Of a stretch of 64,000 nucleotides of DNA, positions 47,691 through 59,102 are shown piece after piece (within the stretch, counting starts at the first letter, position 1; each line of letters opens with the position of its first letter). The notes under the pieces are model-generated. The model ran no database searches. It was not told the origin of the DNA and saw only the letters and a program-made list of their open reading frames with translations. The position numbers were made by a program, and so were the translations under genes. Source of the DNA: Niebla homalea (lineage: Eukaryota; Ascomycota; Lecanoromycetes; Lecanorales; Ramalinaceae); NCBI GenBank assembly GCA_019925105.1, contig JAHGAU010000016.1:434001-498000 (forward strand), in the 5' to 3' direction.

Positions 47691-48518
47691 ATGAGCTGCT
47701 CGAAAGGCCTGCAATTCTTCAACCAAACCTCGCAGCGCTCACTGTTGCGATGCTATGGCCACACACTTCCAACCTCAACTAACGTGGTGGTGACGCACCA
47801 AGTGCATTGTAAACCCTTTTCTTGCGAATACTATAGCTCCAAAGGCTTGCTCAGCGCGCTGACATCGCGGTCCTTTACTTCTTCACTACGCTGTGCTGCC
47901 GCGCTCGATCGTGCTCGCTTTGGTCCAAGTGGTCAAGGTACTCAAAGATCGAATGATGTCCGAGACGAGAAGATCAGGTCTTACAAGGTGATCATTGCAC
48001 AAGAGAATGGAGGTTTAGGAGACGAGGTCCTCTTGAGAGATGCGCTTGACGCTCGTAAGGTTGACGAGCGAGGCAAACCAATTCAATACCTTCGCCAAGT
48101 GCGGCCGCCTGATGGGCAGATCCCTTATCCAGTGTGCAGATACTATGACAGACAGCTCGAAAGGGACAGGGAATTAGCTCGCAAGAAAGCTGCCAGGGCA
48201 TCTAAGATAGAGTCAAAACAACTGGAAATCAATTGGACTGTGGGTGATAATGATCTATCACATCGCATGGGAAGATTGAAGGAGTTTTTGGAAAAGGGTG
48301 CCCGTGTCGAGGTCATCATCGGCAGCTCAAGGAAGAGGGGATGGATGAAGAAAAGGACAGATGATACGGACGTCGCAGGCCAACTCGTTGAAAAGATCAG
48401 AGCCTCCATGACAGATGTACAGGGTGCAAAGGAGAGAGCCGAGATGACTGGCAAGCTTGGGGAAGAAGTTCGATTGAGTTTTGAAGGGCCCAAAAAGAAA
48501 TCCATCGCCCCGGCATAA
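47691..48518 (+). CDS. AIM23: Mitochondrial translation initiation factor IF-3
   Basis: A single exon of 275 residues from the first ATG of the frame. IF-3 keeps mitoribosomal subunits apart and checks the start codon. The N-terminal 80 residues are basic and hydroxylated, a presequence. The N-domain starts VRDEKIRSYKVIIAQENGGL. After a linker helix rich in Arg/Lys/Ala, the C-domain reads KQLEINWTVGDNDLSHRMGR, LKEFLEKGARVEVIIGSSRK and RGWMKKR. This match to bacterial-type IF-3 C-domains is strong. The orthologue name in yeast would be AIM23. It shares its upstream region with TUF1. Confidence 0.9.
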   Translation: MSCSKGLQFFNQTSQRSLLRCYGHTLPTSTNVVVTHQVHCKPFSCEYYSSKGLLSALTSRSFTSSLRCAAALDRARFGPSGQGTQRSNDVRDEKIRSYKVIIAQENGGLGDEVLLRDALDARKVDERGKPIQYLRQVRPPDGQIPYPVCRYYDRQLERDRELARKKAARASKIESKQLEINWTVGDNDLSHRMGRLKEFLEKGARVEVIIGSSRKRGWMKKRTDDTDVAGQLVEKIRASMTDVQGAKERAEMTGKLGEEVRLSFEGPKKKSIAPA

Positions 48519-48678
48519 ATGTAAATGTTGGCGGACGCCAAGATTTGTCAGTGTCCCAAGGCGCAGAGGGAATTGCGTGCGCAAGGTGCTGCAAGCGATG
48601 GAATCCGCCGCGAATTTTGCTCTCCAACCAGCGAATGCCAATCGGTATACCGACGCTGCGGCTGCCTAAGCTTGAAAC

Positions 48679-49252
48679 TCAACTCAAGAGAACTAAGATG
48701 ACCGAATCCCCTCGCAGAAACCTGGGCAGCGGATCAGCAACCTTGGAAAATTTGAAGTTCCGCACCAAGGGCAACATGCTCACAATTTGCTGATAAATCT
48801 GTCCTTGTTTACTGGCCGCCCCTTCTTTCCAGCTGCAGTTTTCGGGGTTTCTGTCCACATCTCCTTCACGTTCTCGAGGACCATATTACAGTGTCTGTCA
48901 AACGCTTTCACTCTGGCGAGCAGCTTCCGGTTGTTTCGACACGAAATGAGGACTTGAGTGTGAGAACGGACGGCGGTTTGGAGGATAGAGAGCGGGCCAG
49001 TGGTGAATTCATGCTCTTCGAGAAGGGAGATCTCATACTCACTATGTGCGGATCGCAAAGGTGATTAGCAGCCTGTGCGACTGGAGAAGCAACGTTCCCT
49101 TGAAATCGTCTTGGAGGGCGGTGAGGTGACCTACGTGAGCTCGTTTCTTGGCTTGTTCAGAAGCTCTCTGTAAAGACGTCAGTCTGCTGGATCAAATGAT
49201 GTCATTCACATGTTAGATGAGTCACATACGGGATCTTGGGATTTTCGGCCAT
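48679..49252 (-). CDS. SMD2: Spliceosomal core protein SmD2
   Basis: Four exons (49230-49252, 49135-49167, 48784-49041, 48679-48721) give 118 residues. SmD2 is part of the heptameric Sm ring on U1, U2, U4 and U5 snRNAs. The N-terminal part [20 protein letters not shown] comes from two tiny exons. The Sm1 motif is [20 protein letters not shown], followed by [20 protein letters not shown] and [10 protein letters not shown]. Sm2 ends [14 protein letters not shown] from the last exon. All joins are in phase with GT-AG borders. Confidence 0.96.
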
Positions 49253-49737
49253 GATAACGCATAAATAGCGGGGTATGACCTTGATTCTCCTCTACTTAAT
49301 CTGTGTGCAAAGGCGCGGTCCTGATCGCTGCTATATATTTTTCGATTAGTCAGCTGATAAGCGGAACCGACCCGCTGGTGCTGCTGAAGCTTAGTTCTAA
49401 GTCGCGTGTTTGCTTCGACACGCCAAAGCACGGAGCTTCCAATACCATCATTGACTTTCGCAAGGGCTGGTGGAAGGAGCTGAGGGAGCTGCTGTCGTAT
49501 CCACAATCATCTGTTCCGATGTCTCTCCCTCATTGATCCTAGTACATCTCATACAATCACGGAGCCCCATTCCTTACATGGCCTTGGACGCCCATACGCT
49601 TGCGTACCTCCTAGCATTGTCTTTCATGCACCCTCTTTTCTCGCATCCTACAGCCCCTTGGAGCTCATGAGTCACACCTCATGTATGAATCATCTTCGGG
49701 CTACGACTCATAAGGATCTGCTCTGCTTCAGTACACA
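49253..49737. promoter_or_regulatory. Divergent upstream region SMD2 / Ams2-SPT21 gene
   Basis: A 485-bp region between divergent starts. No additional gene is seen, and no site can be named with confidence. Confidence 0.45.
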
Positions 49738-52700
49738 ATGCCTGAGCATGGGCGATCTCTCAGATCAATCGCGTCCTCTCCGATTCCGGGACCTCGACCA
49801 TCTTCTCACCCCGTACCAATTGTGGATCCCTCTGTGCGAGTGATGAGACGTAAGGCAGCCTTGAGACCCTAGACAATGACCCACAATTGACAAATCCATC
49901 AGTGAAAGTCCTCTACACTTTTGATGAGGACAAGACGAATTGCTTAGCAAGATGGCCCCAGCCTCTCAACATACGAACCGCATTCCTCAATCCGGAGACG
50001 CAGATCGGTGTCATCGAGCTAAAAACCTGTGTTCAGGCTATCGCGGCAGCAAGCCCCGAAATTGTCGCAGGCTTAGGCCAGGATTACACCGTGTACGCAT
50101 ATGACTACTCCGAGTATGAGACACCACTGGTGGGTCAAGGTATGCTGTCTTGGGCTCTGGCCTCTGCATCGCCCACGCCGAGTGCTCCGGCCGAGAGATC
50201 CCTCACCATGGTCACTGGCCGCGTCTCCAGAAATCTTATGGGCCTTTTCTCAGGAGCAGGGGGGTCTCAGGAAACGCTAGAGGTCAAGCTGCGCCTTGTT
50301 CCAGTCCCGACCTCTCGTCAAAGTGAATATCTTGAGAGTATGCGTAAATATCGCGACGTCAGCCAAATGATAACGCCAGGCTTCGATGCTCAAATATGGA
50401 CTTCGTTTCTACAGCAAAATCCAGGATTCATGCAGCAAGCCATGCCGCAAGCTATGCCCAGCCGGAGCCAATCTCCCACCACCAACGTTAATCGGGCAGG
50501 TCAATATGGCATAGAGCACGTACAACGATTGCTCAGCGGGGAAGCAGCTCAATCTACAGAAGCCCGCCAGCCACTCTCGCGGGCGAACAGCTCCGCTAAT
50601 GTCGAAGGTGTGCAGCGGCTACCCCGGCTCCCCAGCCCAGCTTCGAGCATTGCATCCGCCGCAGCAGCACCGAAAAAGCGAGGGCGGAAACCTGGCACCA
50701 AGGCGAAGACAGCCAAAACCCGCAAAAATAAGGTGGAGCCTTCGACGGATCCGACAGACCCTGGATACGGGACTGGAGATGACGGGCTTGAGGAAGGCTC
50801 GTCAAGAAAGCGTGCAAGGGTCATGCAGGCAGAATGGGACGGTAAACAAGACTTTGGAAAGCAGCAAGATTCCTTACGCGTGGCCGCGAGCACTGCTGCA
50901 TCTGTCCGCATCCACCAACCCACAGCTGTCCGACCGGGGCAAAACTCGCATCTATCTTTGGACAACCAGCCAAGGGCGCCCACACCCATTGCAGACCTAT
51001 CGCAGAAGCAATCCCGGCCTCGCTTACCGGTCTCGAGGAGCAACCTTGGCCGCCATTCGATGCTTTCGGAAATCTCTTCCGCAGAGCCTAATAGGGCAGC
51101 CTCCGTCTCTGACAAAGCGCCTGAATGGTCTCCCGAGAAGAGTCAAGCTGAAAGCTCTCCGCTAGATATCGCATCCTCGCCACCTGTATTTCCAGGAAAT
51201 TTAACTACTCAGTCCAGTCCACGCTTACCGGAATTTCCACGTCCCTTTGATGACTCGGGCTTCATGAGTGCTGCTTTTGATGACTTGTTTGATGATGAGG
51301 AGCTTCGACCGCTCGATGATGATGATTACGCTGTTGCGGCTCAGTACAGCAAACGGCCTGAACTTCCTGCATACTCCGGTGGAGCCTATGAACTAGCTCA
51401 GCCGGAAAATTCTTCACTCAGCACACATGTACAGCCTGTGCATCAAGCGTCTGAGGAACCACAGCAGCAGGCCAGTCTAAAGCCCATACCACCCCATTTA
51501 AGTGGATCATGTACATCCCTCAACGCGTTCCCCCCTACTAACGTCCACAATTTAGCTAGGCCAACCGGCTTGACTCGTTCTCAGACATGGTCTGGGAACG
51601 ACCCGCCACACTCAGCTAGTGACGTGCCCCCGGCGCGATTGTCTCAAGAGGATAGCTCGAGGCCTTCCTCCCGCGGGCGAGCCCGACGACAAAGTGATAC
51701 CGGTGGTCATACAGGGGTGAAGCGAAAAGCTGCCATCCAAAGCAGGCTGGCAACTTCCATGGCTGCAGGGGAAGTACCGCCATTCTGTGACCATTGTGGG
51801 GCGATCGAGACAGCTACATGGAGGAAGGCTTGGTCCAAGGTTCACAGCGGGACTCCTGAACATGTGAATCTCTCCGAGGATGAAGGGGCCATTCTTGCTT
51901 GGCAGACTCTGCAGACGGACAGCAGCGGAGTGATCTGCCTCTACAGAATCATCAAGAAAACTCTGTTAAAGCATGATGAGGGCTTCACAGAGATGCTCCT
52001 CTGCAATCGTAAGCCTCTGCCCGCCTGGTTTCAGAAATATTACTGACCAATCTCAGCTTGTGGTATGTATCTGTTCACGAAGAAATGCATGAGACCCAAG
52101 GACATGTGGAATCGATCCCAAAAAGGTCCTGATGACAAAGGAAAGCGCAAGCCCAATGGCAAAGGACGGAAGTCCATTTCGGATGGTCCCAGTAGCGATG
52201 CTGGCGCTGCTAAAGGGGGCCCAGCCGAAGAGCCATCGTCACCAAGCGAAAATCCGAAGCAAAGCGAAGCTGTAGAGCAAGAGCTTCAACTTCCCGTTAT
52301 GAAGCGGAGGTCGAATTCCCATGGCGAAGCCAGAATGCCACGGACTGATCCTGGCCTGGATGAGGCCGCAACAGCTGCAGCGTTGGAGAGAGCAATACAA
52401 TCTTCACCGCACAAATTCGCGGGGACGCGCATATCGCCCATTGAAGTTACCGACCTCACTCCTCAGCCAATGCGAAGGCTTCTATTCCCATCACCTTCAC
52501 ACTCTGACAGGGCGAGGTCAACATCGAAAGCAAGCTCCCTTGCTGATCGGGCAAAGCATGATTCAGAACAGAAGACCTCACAAGCATCCAATGATGTAAC
52601 ACCCTCCTCCTCGAACAAGGAGAATCGCCCACCGCCAGCCAACGATGATATTGATCGCTTCTTCAATGAAGAAGGTTATGCGCCAAACGCATGTCCCAAT

Positions 52701-53252
52701 AATTCTTCGCCATCAAAATCTAGACTTCCGTGCGTTCTCAAGACACCCACTCGTTCCTCGACTCTACACCATCCAGGAGAATCTCTGTATGGATCGAGGT
52801 CGCTCCTCCGCCGGACACCAAAGAGAAGTCCCATGAAGGGTCCAGGACCATTGACCGAACTCACTCCTTTTACGGCTCACTTGAACCAGCTGCTCTCTGA
52901 GGCCAATGATATGAGCCCAGGTATGGACAGGATTGATTTCGCTGCGCTTCCTTCTTTGCGCAACACGCCTAGCGCTTCACGTTTCATGGATTTCGACTTC
53001 GGCCAATTTGACTCACAGGATCTTATCAGTACTGATGTACCAATGCCGAGTAGTCCTCCTTTGTGGAATTCTCGTACCTTCACAGACGCGGTCGACCGCG
53101 GTCGGGAAAGCCTTTGGGGTGATGAGGGGATGGCCCAGACTATCACAAGTCCAACAGCAAGCCAGAAGACTGGGGAGGATGGTTGTATTGGGGAATGTAC
53201 TGGTGAGGCAGACAAGGAGAGTTCGGAAAAGCGAGAAGGAATCTCCGTATGA
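49738..53252 (+). CDS. Ams2/SPT21-type GATA-like histone-gene regulator, 1137 aa
   Basis: Exons 49738-49849, 49903-52008 and 52057-53252 give 1137 residues. The Ams2/Spt21 N-terminal domain (about 38-190) is clear: MRLKVLYTFDEDKTNCLARW, IGVIELKTCVQAIAAASPE and YTVYAYDYSEYETPLVGQGM. An AT-hook-like KKRGRKPGTK follows near 290-300. A GATA-like zinc finger has its first pair CDHC near 680. Its second pair CNPC lies 68 residues later, split by the 48-nt intron, then GMYLFTKKCMRPKDMW. In yeasts, Spt21 and Ams2 activate histone genes in S phase; the same role here is inferred. The 200-680 and C-terminal regions are Ser/Pro-rich with acidic patches (DDLFDDEELRPLDDDDY). The start MPEHGRSLRS is the only ATG giving the conserved MRLKVLYTFD join. 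A short extra exon past 53252 is possible. Confidence 0.9.
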
Positions 53253-53543
53253 TGTGGATTATGCCTCACCCATTTCTGTATACAATAACACTACCTGGAG
53301 CGACAGCTGACTCCGGTCTCTCAATGTCGAGGATGGCAAGAGGCGTGGTAAAGATCTTTCGACCTCGGTCAATTGATGCTAGGATAAGGGGAATTCATAA
53401 CGACTAATGAAGGTTAAGAAGCATGCATGCTAAGAATAGCACCATATAAGTTACATCAAATTGTCAAAATACCGGGCAGACATGCTCGCTAATATCTACA
53501 AGTCCAGTTCCAATAACCTTGAGTGATTAATCTTGATGCTTTA
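53253..53543. other. Convergent 3' region Ams2-type gene / RPA3
   Basis: A 291-bp spacer with no gene. A GTATGA donor-like site overlaps the stop codon of the upstream gene. Confidence 0.5.
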
Positions 53544-54033
53544 TCAATCTGCATCGTAAAAGATCTCCTTGAATCGATGGGTGGCATCTACCACGGCCTC
53601 CGTAGCGTTGTAGTCTTATAATGGTCAGTCAGCGTTCATACACTTGCAGATTCAGCCTTTGTAAAAGGGCCTTTTGACACCCACCAATGTTACTCCCAAA
53701 ATCCATAGCCTGGTAAACCTTGATACTTAGATCAGGCTGTACTTTGCCGACGATCTCTGCCGCGTTACCCATTTGCAGATGAGCATCCTGTTGAGAAAAT
53801 GATGAATCTCAGCAATTGCAGATCAAAACCATAGGTACTGAATACCGGCATAATTCTGCAAAGGCATCTACTATCTAGCTTACCCGATTCAATTGTACAT
53901 TCACACTCCCATTTGCATCGATAGTCGCCGTGTCTCCCCGTAAAGCTGTCACTTTCCCCAGGATGCGGACGGTCTGGTTGGTGAAGGAATCGAGATATCT
54001 GGCGTTGATACGTGGGGTGGCCTCGGACGCCAT
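53544..54033 (-). CDS. RFA3: Replication protein A 14-kDa subunit (Rfa3)
   Basis: Exons 53884-54033, 53685-53787 and 53544-53614 give 107 residues. RPA3 is the small OB-fold subunit of the heterotrimeric single-strand DNA-binding complex RPA. It shows RINARYLDSFTNQTVRILGK, then TATIDANGSVNVQL, HLQMGNAAEIVGKVQPDLSI and KVYQAMDFGSNIDYN, ending ATHRFKEIFYDAD. The size and the spacing of the strands fit the family. An upstream in-frame ATG at 54174 is rejected because the preceding 47 residues are unlike any RPA3. Confidence 0.93.
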
Positions 54034-54212
54034 TATGAAGTTCAAGAGCAGAGGCGTGTGATGTGGGATGAGAAGGTCCTCTGACTTGGAGTTGACGCAG
54101 AGACACTGGGGGTCCCTCACATACAGATAGAGGTGTAAAGTGGAAGTGATTGGTGGTGAAAAAGCGGCTCCCACCCCGCAGCGCGTCGAAGACGCGACGC
54201 ACGTGACATGTT

Positions 54213-54620
54213 TCAGCCGCAGACAGGTGGAAGACAGTAATTATCCGTCGAATGTCCCATGTGATCCCCATAGCCGACCTCCTCAAGCCCTATGAGTTCC
54301 ATCTGATTATCGCCGTCGGTGAAAATGTGCGTGGGATAATGATCACGCTTGGGAATATGGGACCACATCGCCTTGCGGAATGCTGGGAAATGCTCGTCAA
54401 CATTCCAGAGTCAATTGTTGTGAAAATGCTTTTGCTCACGCACTTTGCCCTTGTTCATCTTAGCATTCATGTTGTACTCTCCATCTTCAGCAAAAAGGTC
54501 TGCAAACTCGTCGTGAAGTTCGGGCTCATTCGACTTAGCATAGTATGTCTCTAGAAAGCTACGCACAGCTGGATCTGTGATGGTGGTGGGCGGCGCTGGT
54601 ATTCTCGAGGAGGAGGCCAT
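54213..54620 (-). pseudogene. Truncated paralog of the SnoaL-like gene
   Basis: The minus strand reads MASSSRIPAPPTTITDPAVR, then HDEFADLFAEDGEYNMNAK, and after an intron-like break FRKAMWSHIPKRDHYPTHIF. This parallels the intact gene at 5769-6305 along its length, including an intron at the same place (GTGCGTGAGC donor; CCCAG or GAG acceptor). After GDHMGHSTD the similarity stops and a stop codon follows within 11 codons. The last 30 or so residues of the domain (the GSDWAASVKL part) are therefore missing. The start codon is only 36 bp from the inverted repeat of the neighbouring element. It may be a dead copy or a shortened but expressed gene; a pseudogene is more likely. Confidence 0.7.
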
Positions 54621-54655
54621 GTTCAATATCCATCACCAATGGTATCCGCAAATTA

Positions 54656-54749
54656 GCGTGGTCAAGTTGCTTGGGAATCCTTGGCATTATTTTTTGCGCG
54701 TACCCACTTTAAGGTTTTATATGCGATTACCATATAAATTACCAACGTC
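54656..54749 (+). repeat. Left terminal inverted repeat, 94 bp
   Basis: Begins GCGTGGTCAAGTTGCTTGGG and ends AACGTC. It matches the reverse complement of 58528-58621 at 90 of 94 positions by hand alignment; all four differences are C/T or G/A transitions. Confidence 0.88.
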
Positions 54750-57700
54750 CTTGCGCTGTTACCACTGTAGTCCGTAATATTTAAGTAATTGGCCTACCTA
54801 GGCAATTGCGACCCCTTACCACCTATGCCATTTAAACGACGGGTTAAAAAGGCTGCTCCCCTACCACTTAACCCCCTTTAACAACCTTAAACGCTGCCTC
54901 CCTAAGGCAATGCGCCTACTACCCCTATTATTAAGCGTTTAAGTGCTCGCTTTAAGGGTAAAAAGACTTTATTATTTAAAGATAAGCTCGCTTTAACTAC
55001 GGAGTGAAAACAGGAACAGAAAAAGGTTCGGCGGAAAAAGAAAGAAGTTACTTAAGCTTAAAACAGGGTATCTATAAGACCGATTAAGGGTGGTAATAAT
55101 AATCCTTTTAAGCCTGAAAAAGGCCTTAATAAAAGGCTTAATAAAAGGCCGGAGAAGGTAAAATATATACCCCTCGGTACCCTTAATATAAATACGGCTA
55201 TTAATACCCTTAAAAAAGATAATGCTTTTCTTAGTGGTAACGTCCTTAAAAAAATATTTACCCCTGTTAGTTATAACGTTATTATTAATATTTACCTTCT
55301 TAAATTCACCCTTAAAAGCCGTTAAATTATACCTTTTAAGCCACTCCGGAAGACGTAAAGTCCTTTAAACCTTAAATAATATATAAGTATTATAACGGCT
55401 TTAAAAGTTATTAAAATAAGGAAAACTTTTAAGGGCTTTAAATTAAAAGCGTAAAAAGTAATTATTAAAGCCTTTATAATAAGTAATACTTTATAGGGTA
55501 GGATTTAGGGTAAAAGTAAAGGTAATGGGAACGGTAAGGGTAAACGTAATAAAAACGGTAAAAAAAACGGTAAGGATTTTAATCCAAATATTTAAGAGGT
55601 AGAAAATTTCTTTAAATATTAAAATATATTATTCTTTTTTTATATCTTTATTAAACTTAAGGCCAGGAGAGGCTTAATATGGATATTAAGGTAATCCTTA
55701 TAAATCGGTATAAGCCTTTAAACCGGCTTTAATTATTTTAATATTAAATAGTTAAATTAATTAATTAATATATAAATTAAAAAGTATAAATTAAATAATA
55801 TTTTTAATAATATTACCGTTAAAATTAAATCCTTAAAGAATAAAGTAATTAATAAACTCTTTACTTTTAAAGATTTCTTTAAGCCGGAATAATATTTAAT
55901 AAAGATTATTTTAAAGATTTAATAGAATAATTTACCGGGGTATTAATAAAATATTTACTTAATAATTAAGATTAATATATTAAATTATACGTAATCCCTA
56001 TCCTTTAAACGTTTAATTATAGTTATAAATACTTTAAATATAATACCTATTTTTTATCGGATTAAAATATTATTATTAAAAGAATAAAATATATACCGGC
56101 GTAATAAATATATTATTATTAATAATTAAATAAGGAATTTATAGTGAATTTATTATTATATATTTAAAATTTATATAAATCTTAAAGGTTTATATTACTA
56201 TATATTTTTAAACGGATAATATTAAGGGCGATACTTTTATTTTATTAATATTATTATCGAAATATAAGTTAATATTATTATAAATAATTAAACTATTATA
56301 AATTATCTTTTAAACTTTTAATTTAAGTAAATAAAAGAATAATAAGGTTTTATAATAAATAAAAGGGGTAAAGCTTTAAATAATTTTTAAATAACTTAAG
56401 TTTTATTAAATAAAAAGTTTAATAAAATCGAAGAAAAATAACTCCATTACGTTAAGTTAAAGTAATTAATAAGAATAAATAATTATAATAATAACTTTTA
56501 ATAAATTTACCCTTAAATTCAGTACGTCCCGCAGCCGGTCCCTTAATTACTTTAATTAAAGCCTTAATTATTACCCTAAATTCATCCCAATACGTCTCGA
56601 GATAAATAATAAAAATTATCCGGTTTAATATAATTAATATTTTAATTATATAGTTTTAACCTTATTATAGTTATTATTTAAAGATTATATTAATTCCGAG
56701 GGTTTTAATTATAAAAGCTTTAATTAATAAATAAGCCGGCCTATAAACGATAAGTTTAAAGGGCCCGAAAAGCTTATAATAAGTTAAAATACTAAACTTT
56801 AAACGTCTTTAAAAAGTTATCTGATAATATAGATTAACGTCGTAAAGCTTAAGGTATAAGAATAATATTTAATATATTAAATGATTTAAAACGTAATATT
56901 AAAGCCTATAAACCCGTATACCGTAATATATAAGTTAAAATAAGCGAAAAGCATAATAAAAAATATTTTATTAAAGAATAATAAGCTTAATATTAAGCTG
57001 GTTAACCGGCTTATTAACCGGCTTATTAATAAGCTTATTAATAAGTTTATTTATAGGCCGGGGTTAACGGTAATAATATTATTTAAGTCTTAAGTAATAA
57101 TAAGAATAATATCTTAAATAATAATAATAAAAATAATAAATAAAGAAAGTATTATAAGGTATTAAATATATAACGTATAATTAAAGCCTTATATAAATTA
57201 ATTAATAAAAATATTTTATTTATATATATTTCATTATTTATTATTTAAAAACATTATATATACGTTAAAGAATCTAAGTATTATATACGGAATTATTATA
57301 CTTACTTATTATACCTTTATAAGGACGTTAATAACTTATATACTTTAATAAATACCATTAAAAAATACCGTAATTTACTTAAAAAATATAATATTTAAGC
57401 GATAACTCCTTCCGTATACTTAAATTTATAAAATTACTATATATATTTCTTAAGGTTACTTTTAAATTAATATTTAACCGGACTATAACGGAAGTACTTT
57501 TTAGCCTTATTATTATACTTATTATACTTAATAATAAAGCGAATAAAGCCATTAAAGTTCCCTTAAAAAGTATCCCGGTAATAATAGAAGTAACGTTTTA
57601 TTTAAGCTTTAAGTATACTGAATATAAGCTTAATAAAGTTATAGTCTAGTAAATACGGAGGTAAATAATAAATAAAATAGTTTTTAACCTTAATGGTTTA

Positions 57701-58527
57701 ACGTATATAATCCTTATAATAGATATTAACGTTATTTAAGTAAATTACGTTACGAAGGTTAAGGAAGGCATTATAATATAATAAAAGCTTATTAACAATT
57801 TATTTATACATATAATTATTATTAAAATAACTTTATTTAAAAGTAATATAAAATAAATAATTATTTATTAAATATATTAATATAAAAGATTATATATCCC
57901 TTTAATTAATATTAATATAATAATAAATAAAATTATTAATTAGTCTATATATTATTATACGTTAATAACTTTATTATTTAAAGTTATATTTATTAAAAAA
58001 AATAAATTATTCTGCTCTTATTTAAACTATATTTACTTATTAATCGTTTCGTAATATTTAACTTTAAAAGTTAACTTATTAAAGAATATAACGGAATATA
58101 TCCATTTTTTTTATCCGTTAATTAACGGTTTCCTTAAATACTATAATATCTTATTCCTTTTTTAAGTATACCGTTAACTTATCTTAAAAGGTATAAAAAC
58201 GTTACTTAAAATACGTCCATAAGCTTTTTAATACGGCCGGATAAAGCTTATAATTTAAACCTGGATAAATAACTATAAAAGGTAATAATTACTTAATTGT
58301 TATTATATAATTTTTTTATTTATATATTATTAATATAAAAATAATTATTTTATTAATAATAACCTAAAGCTTCCAGTAATACTTATAAAAAAAGTAAAAA
58401 TCGCTATAATTAATCTTTCGGTAAGGTATATTAATTATTATATTATTAATAAAGAATTCAATATTATACTCGGAATTAATATTACCGATTTAAACGTATA
58501 TGATAGCTATTAAGGTGGATGCAAATA

Positions 58528-58621
58528 GACGTTAGTAATTTGTATGGTAATCGTATATAAAACCTTAAAGTGGGTACGCGCAAAAGATAATGCCAAGGAT
58601 TCCCAAGCAACTTGACCACGC
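58528..58621 (-). repeat. Right terminal inverted repeat, 94 bp
   Basis: The inverted partner of the left arm, also followed by TA. It reads GCGTGGTCAAGTTGCTTGGG inward on the minus strand. It has kept slightly more CA than the left arm at some positions and less at others. Confidence 0.88.
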
Positions 58622-58968
58622 TAAAAACGGAGTTGCAGGAATGCAGGATATTGGAGGCGGCTCTGAACGCATTACCTTTCGGTATGTATGTATGAATATG
58701 CAATAGTTACGCTCTTGCTGTCTCCGTCATCAGTCCAGACCCAGCGAGACCTCGCGTAGGACCTCGGCCAGCATTGGAGATCATACCTTACAGACCCTGC
58801 GTCAAACACTAAAAGAGTTTCAAGCCATCGCATGAATAATGTGCTTTTGTCTATGCACTGTTCGGATATTGAGATGATTTGCCTCTACTACTACCTAGGG
58901 TTGCGTGTGAAATGTTCGGAACGGTATGTTGAAGGCTCTCCCGGCACATCTCCAGTAAGGCAGCAATT

Positions 58969-59102
58969 ATTGTCGAATCCAAATGAAGTGGCACCGCGCT
59001 AAGCATCTGCACCTCTTTTGTTATGAGTATTTTTGGACTTAACTTTTTTACCCCTTCATGCTTTTTTCTTGTCGGCTCCGGATTTTTGGTGATTGATTTC
59101 AT
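58969..59102 (-). repeat. Arm 1 of a second imperfect inverted repeat
   Basis: On the minus strand this reads AAATCCGGAGCCGACAAG, then AAAAAAGCATGAAGGGGTAA, and further on GTGCCACTTCATTTGGATTC. The + strand at 59465-59555 carries the same blocks with changes and a shorter middle. The arms face each other across about 360 bp. Confidence 0.6.

Larger units (their letters stand above)
54654..58623. mobile_element. RIP-degraded TIR element, about 3.97 kb
   Basis: Two 94-bp inverted arms (54656-54749 and 58528-58621) bound an extremely AT-rich block, with the dinucleotide TA directly outside each arm. This is the layout of a cut-and-paste DNA transposon with a TA target duplication, as in Tc1/mariner/pogo-like fungal elements, but 3.97 kb is long for those. 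The inside has no open frame of 60 codons between about 54780 and 58480. It is nearly devoid of CA and TG dinucleotides, while CC, GG, CG, AC and GT remain. That is the footprint of repeat-induced point mutation. No transposase or reverse-transcriptase motif can be recovered by eye, so the superfamily is undecided; a nested retroelement inside is possible. Confidence 0.75.

Noticed and set aside
54577..54777. 66-codon frame across the left inverted repeat, and its twin at 58482-58703
   Set aside because: Their similarity to each other is simply the inverted repeat itself; neither extends into a real protein.
55490..55600. Gly/Lys/Asn-repeat translation inside the AT island as a gag-like protein
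   Set aside because: The GGTAA repeats give this by composition alone, stops follow closely, and no zinc knuckle or polymerase motif accompanies it.
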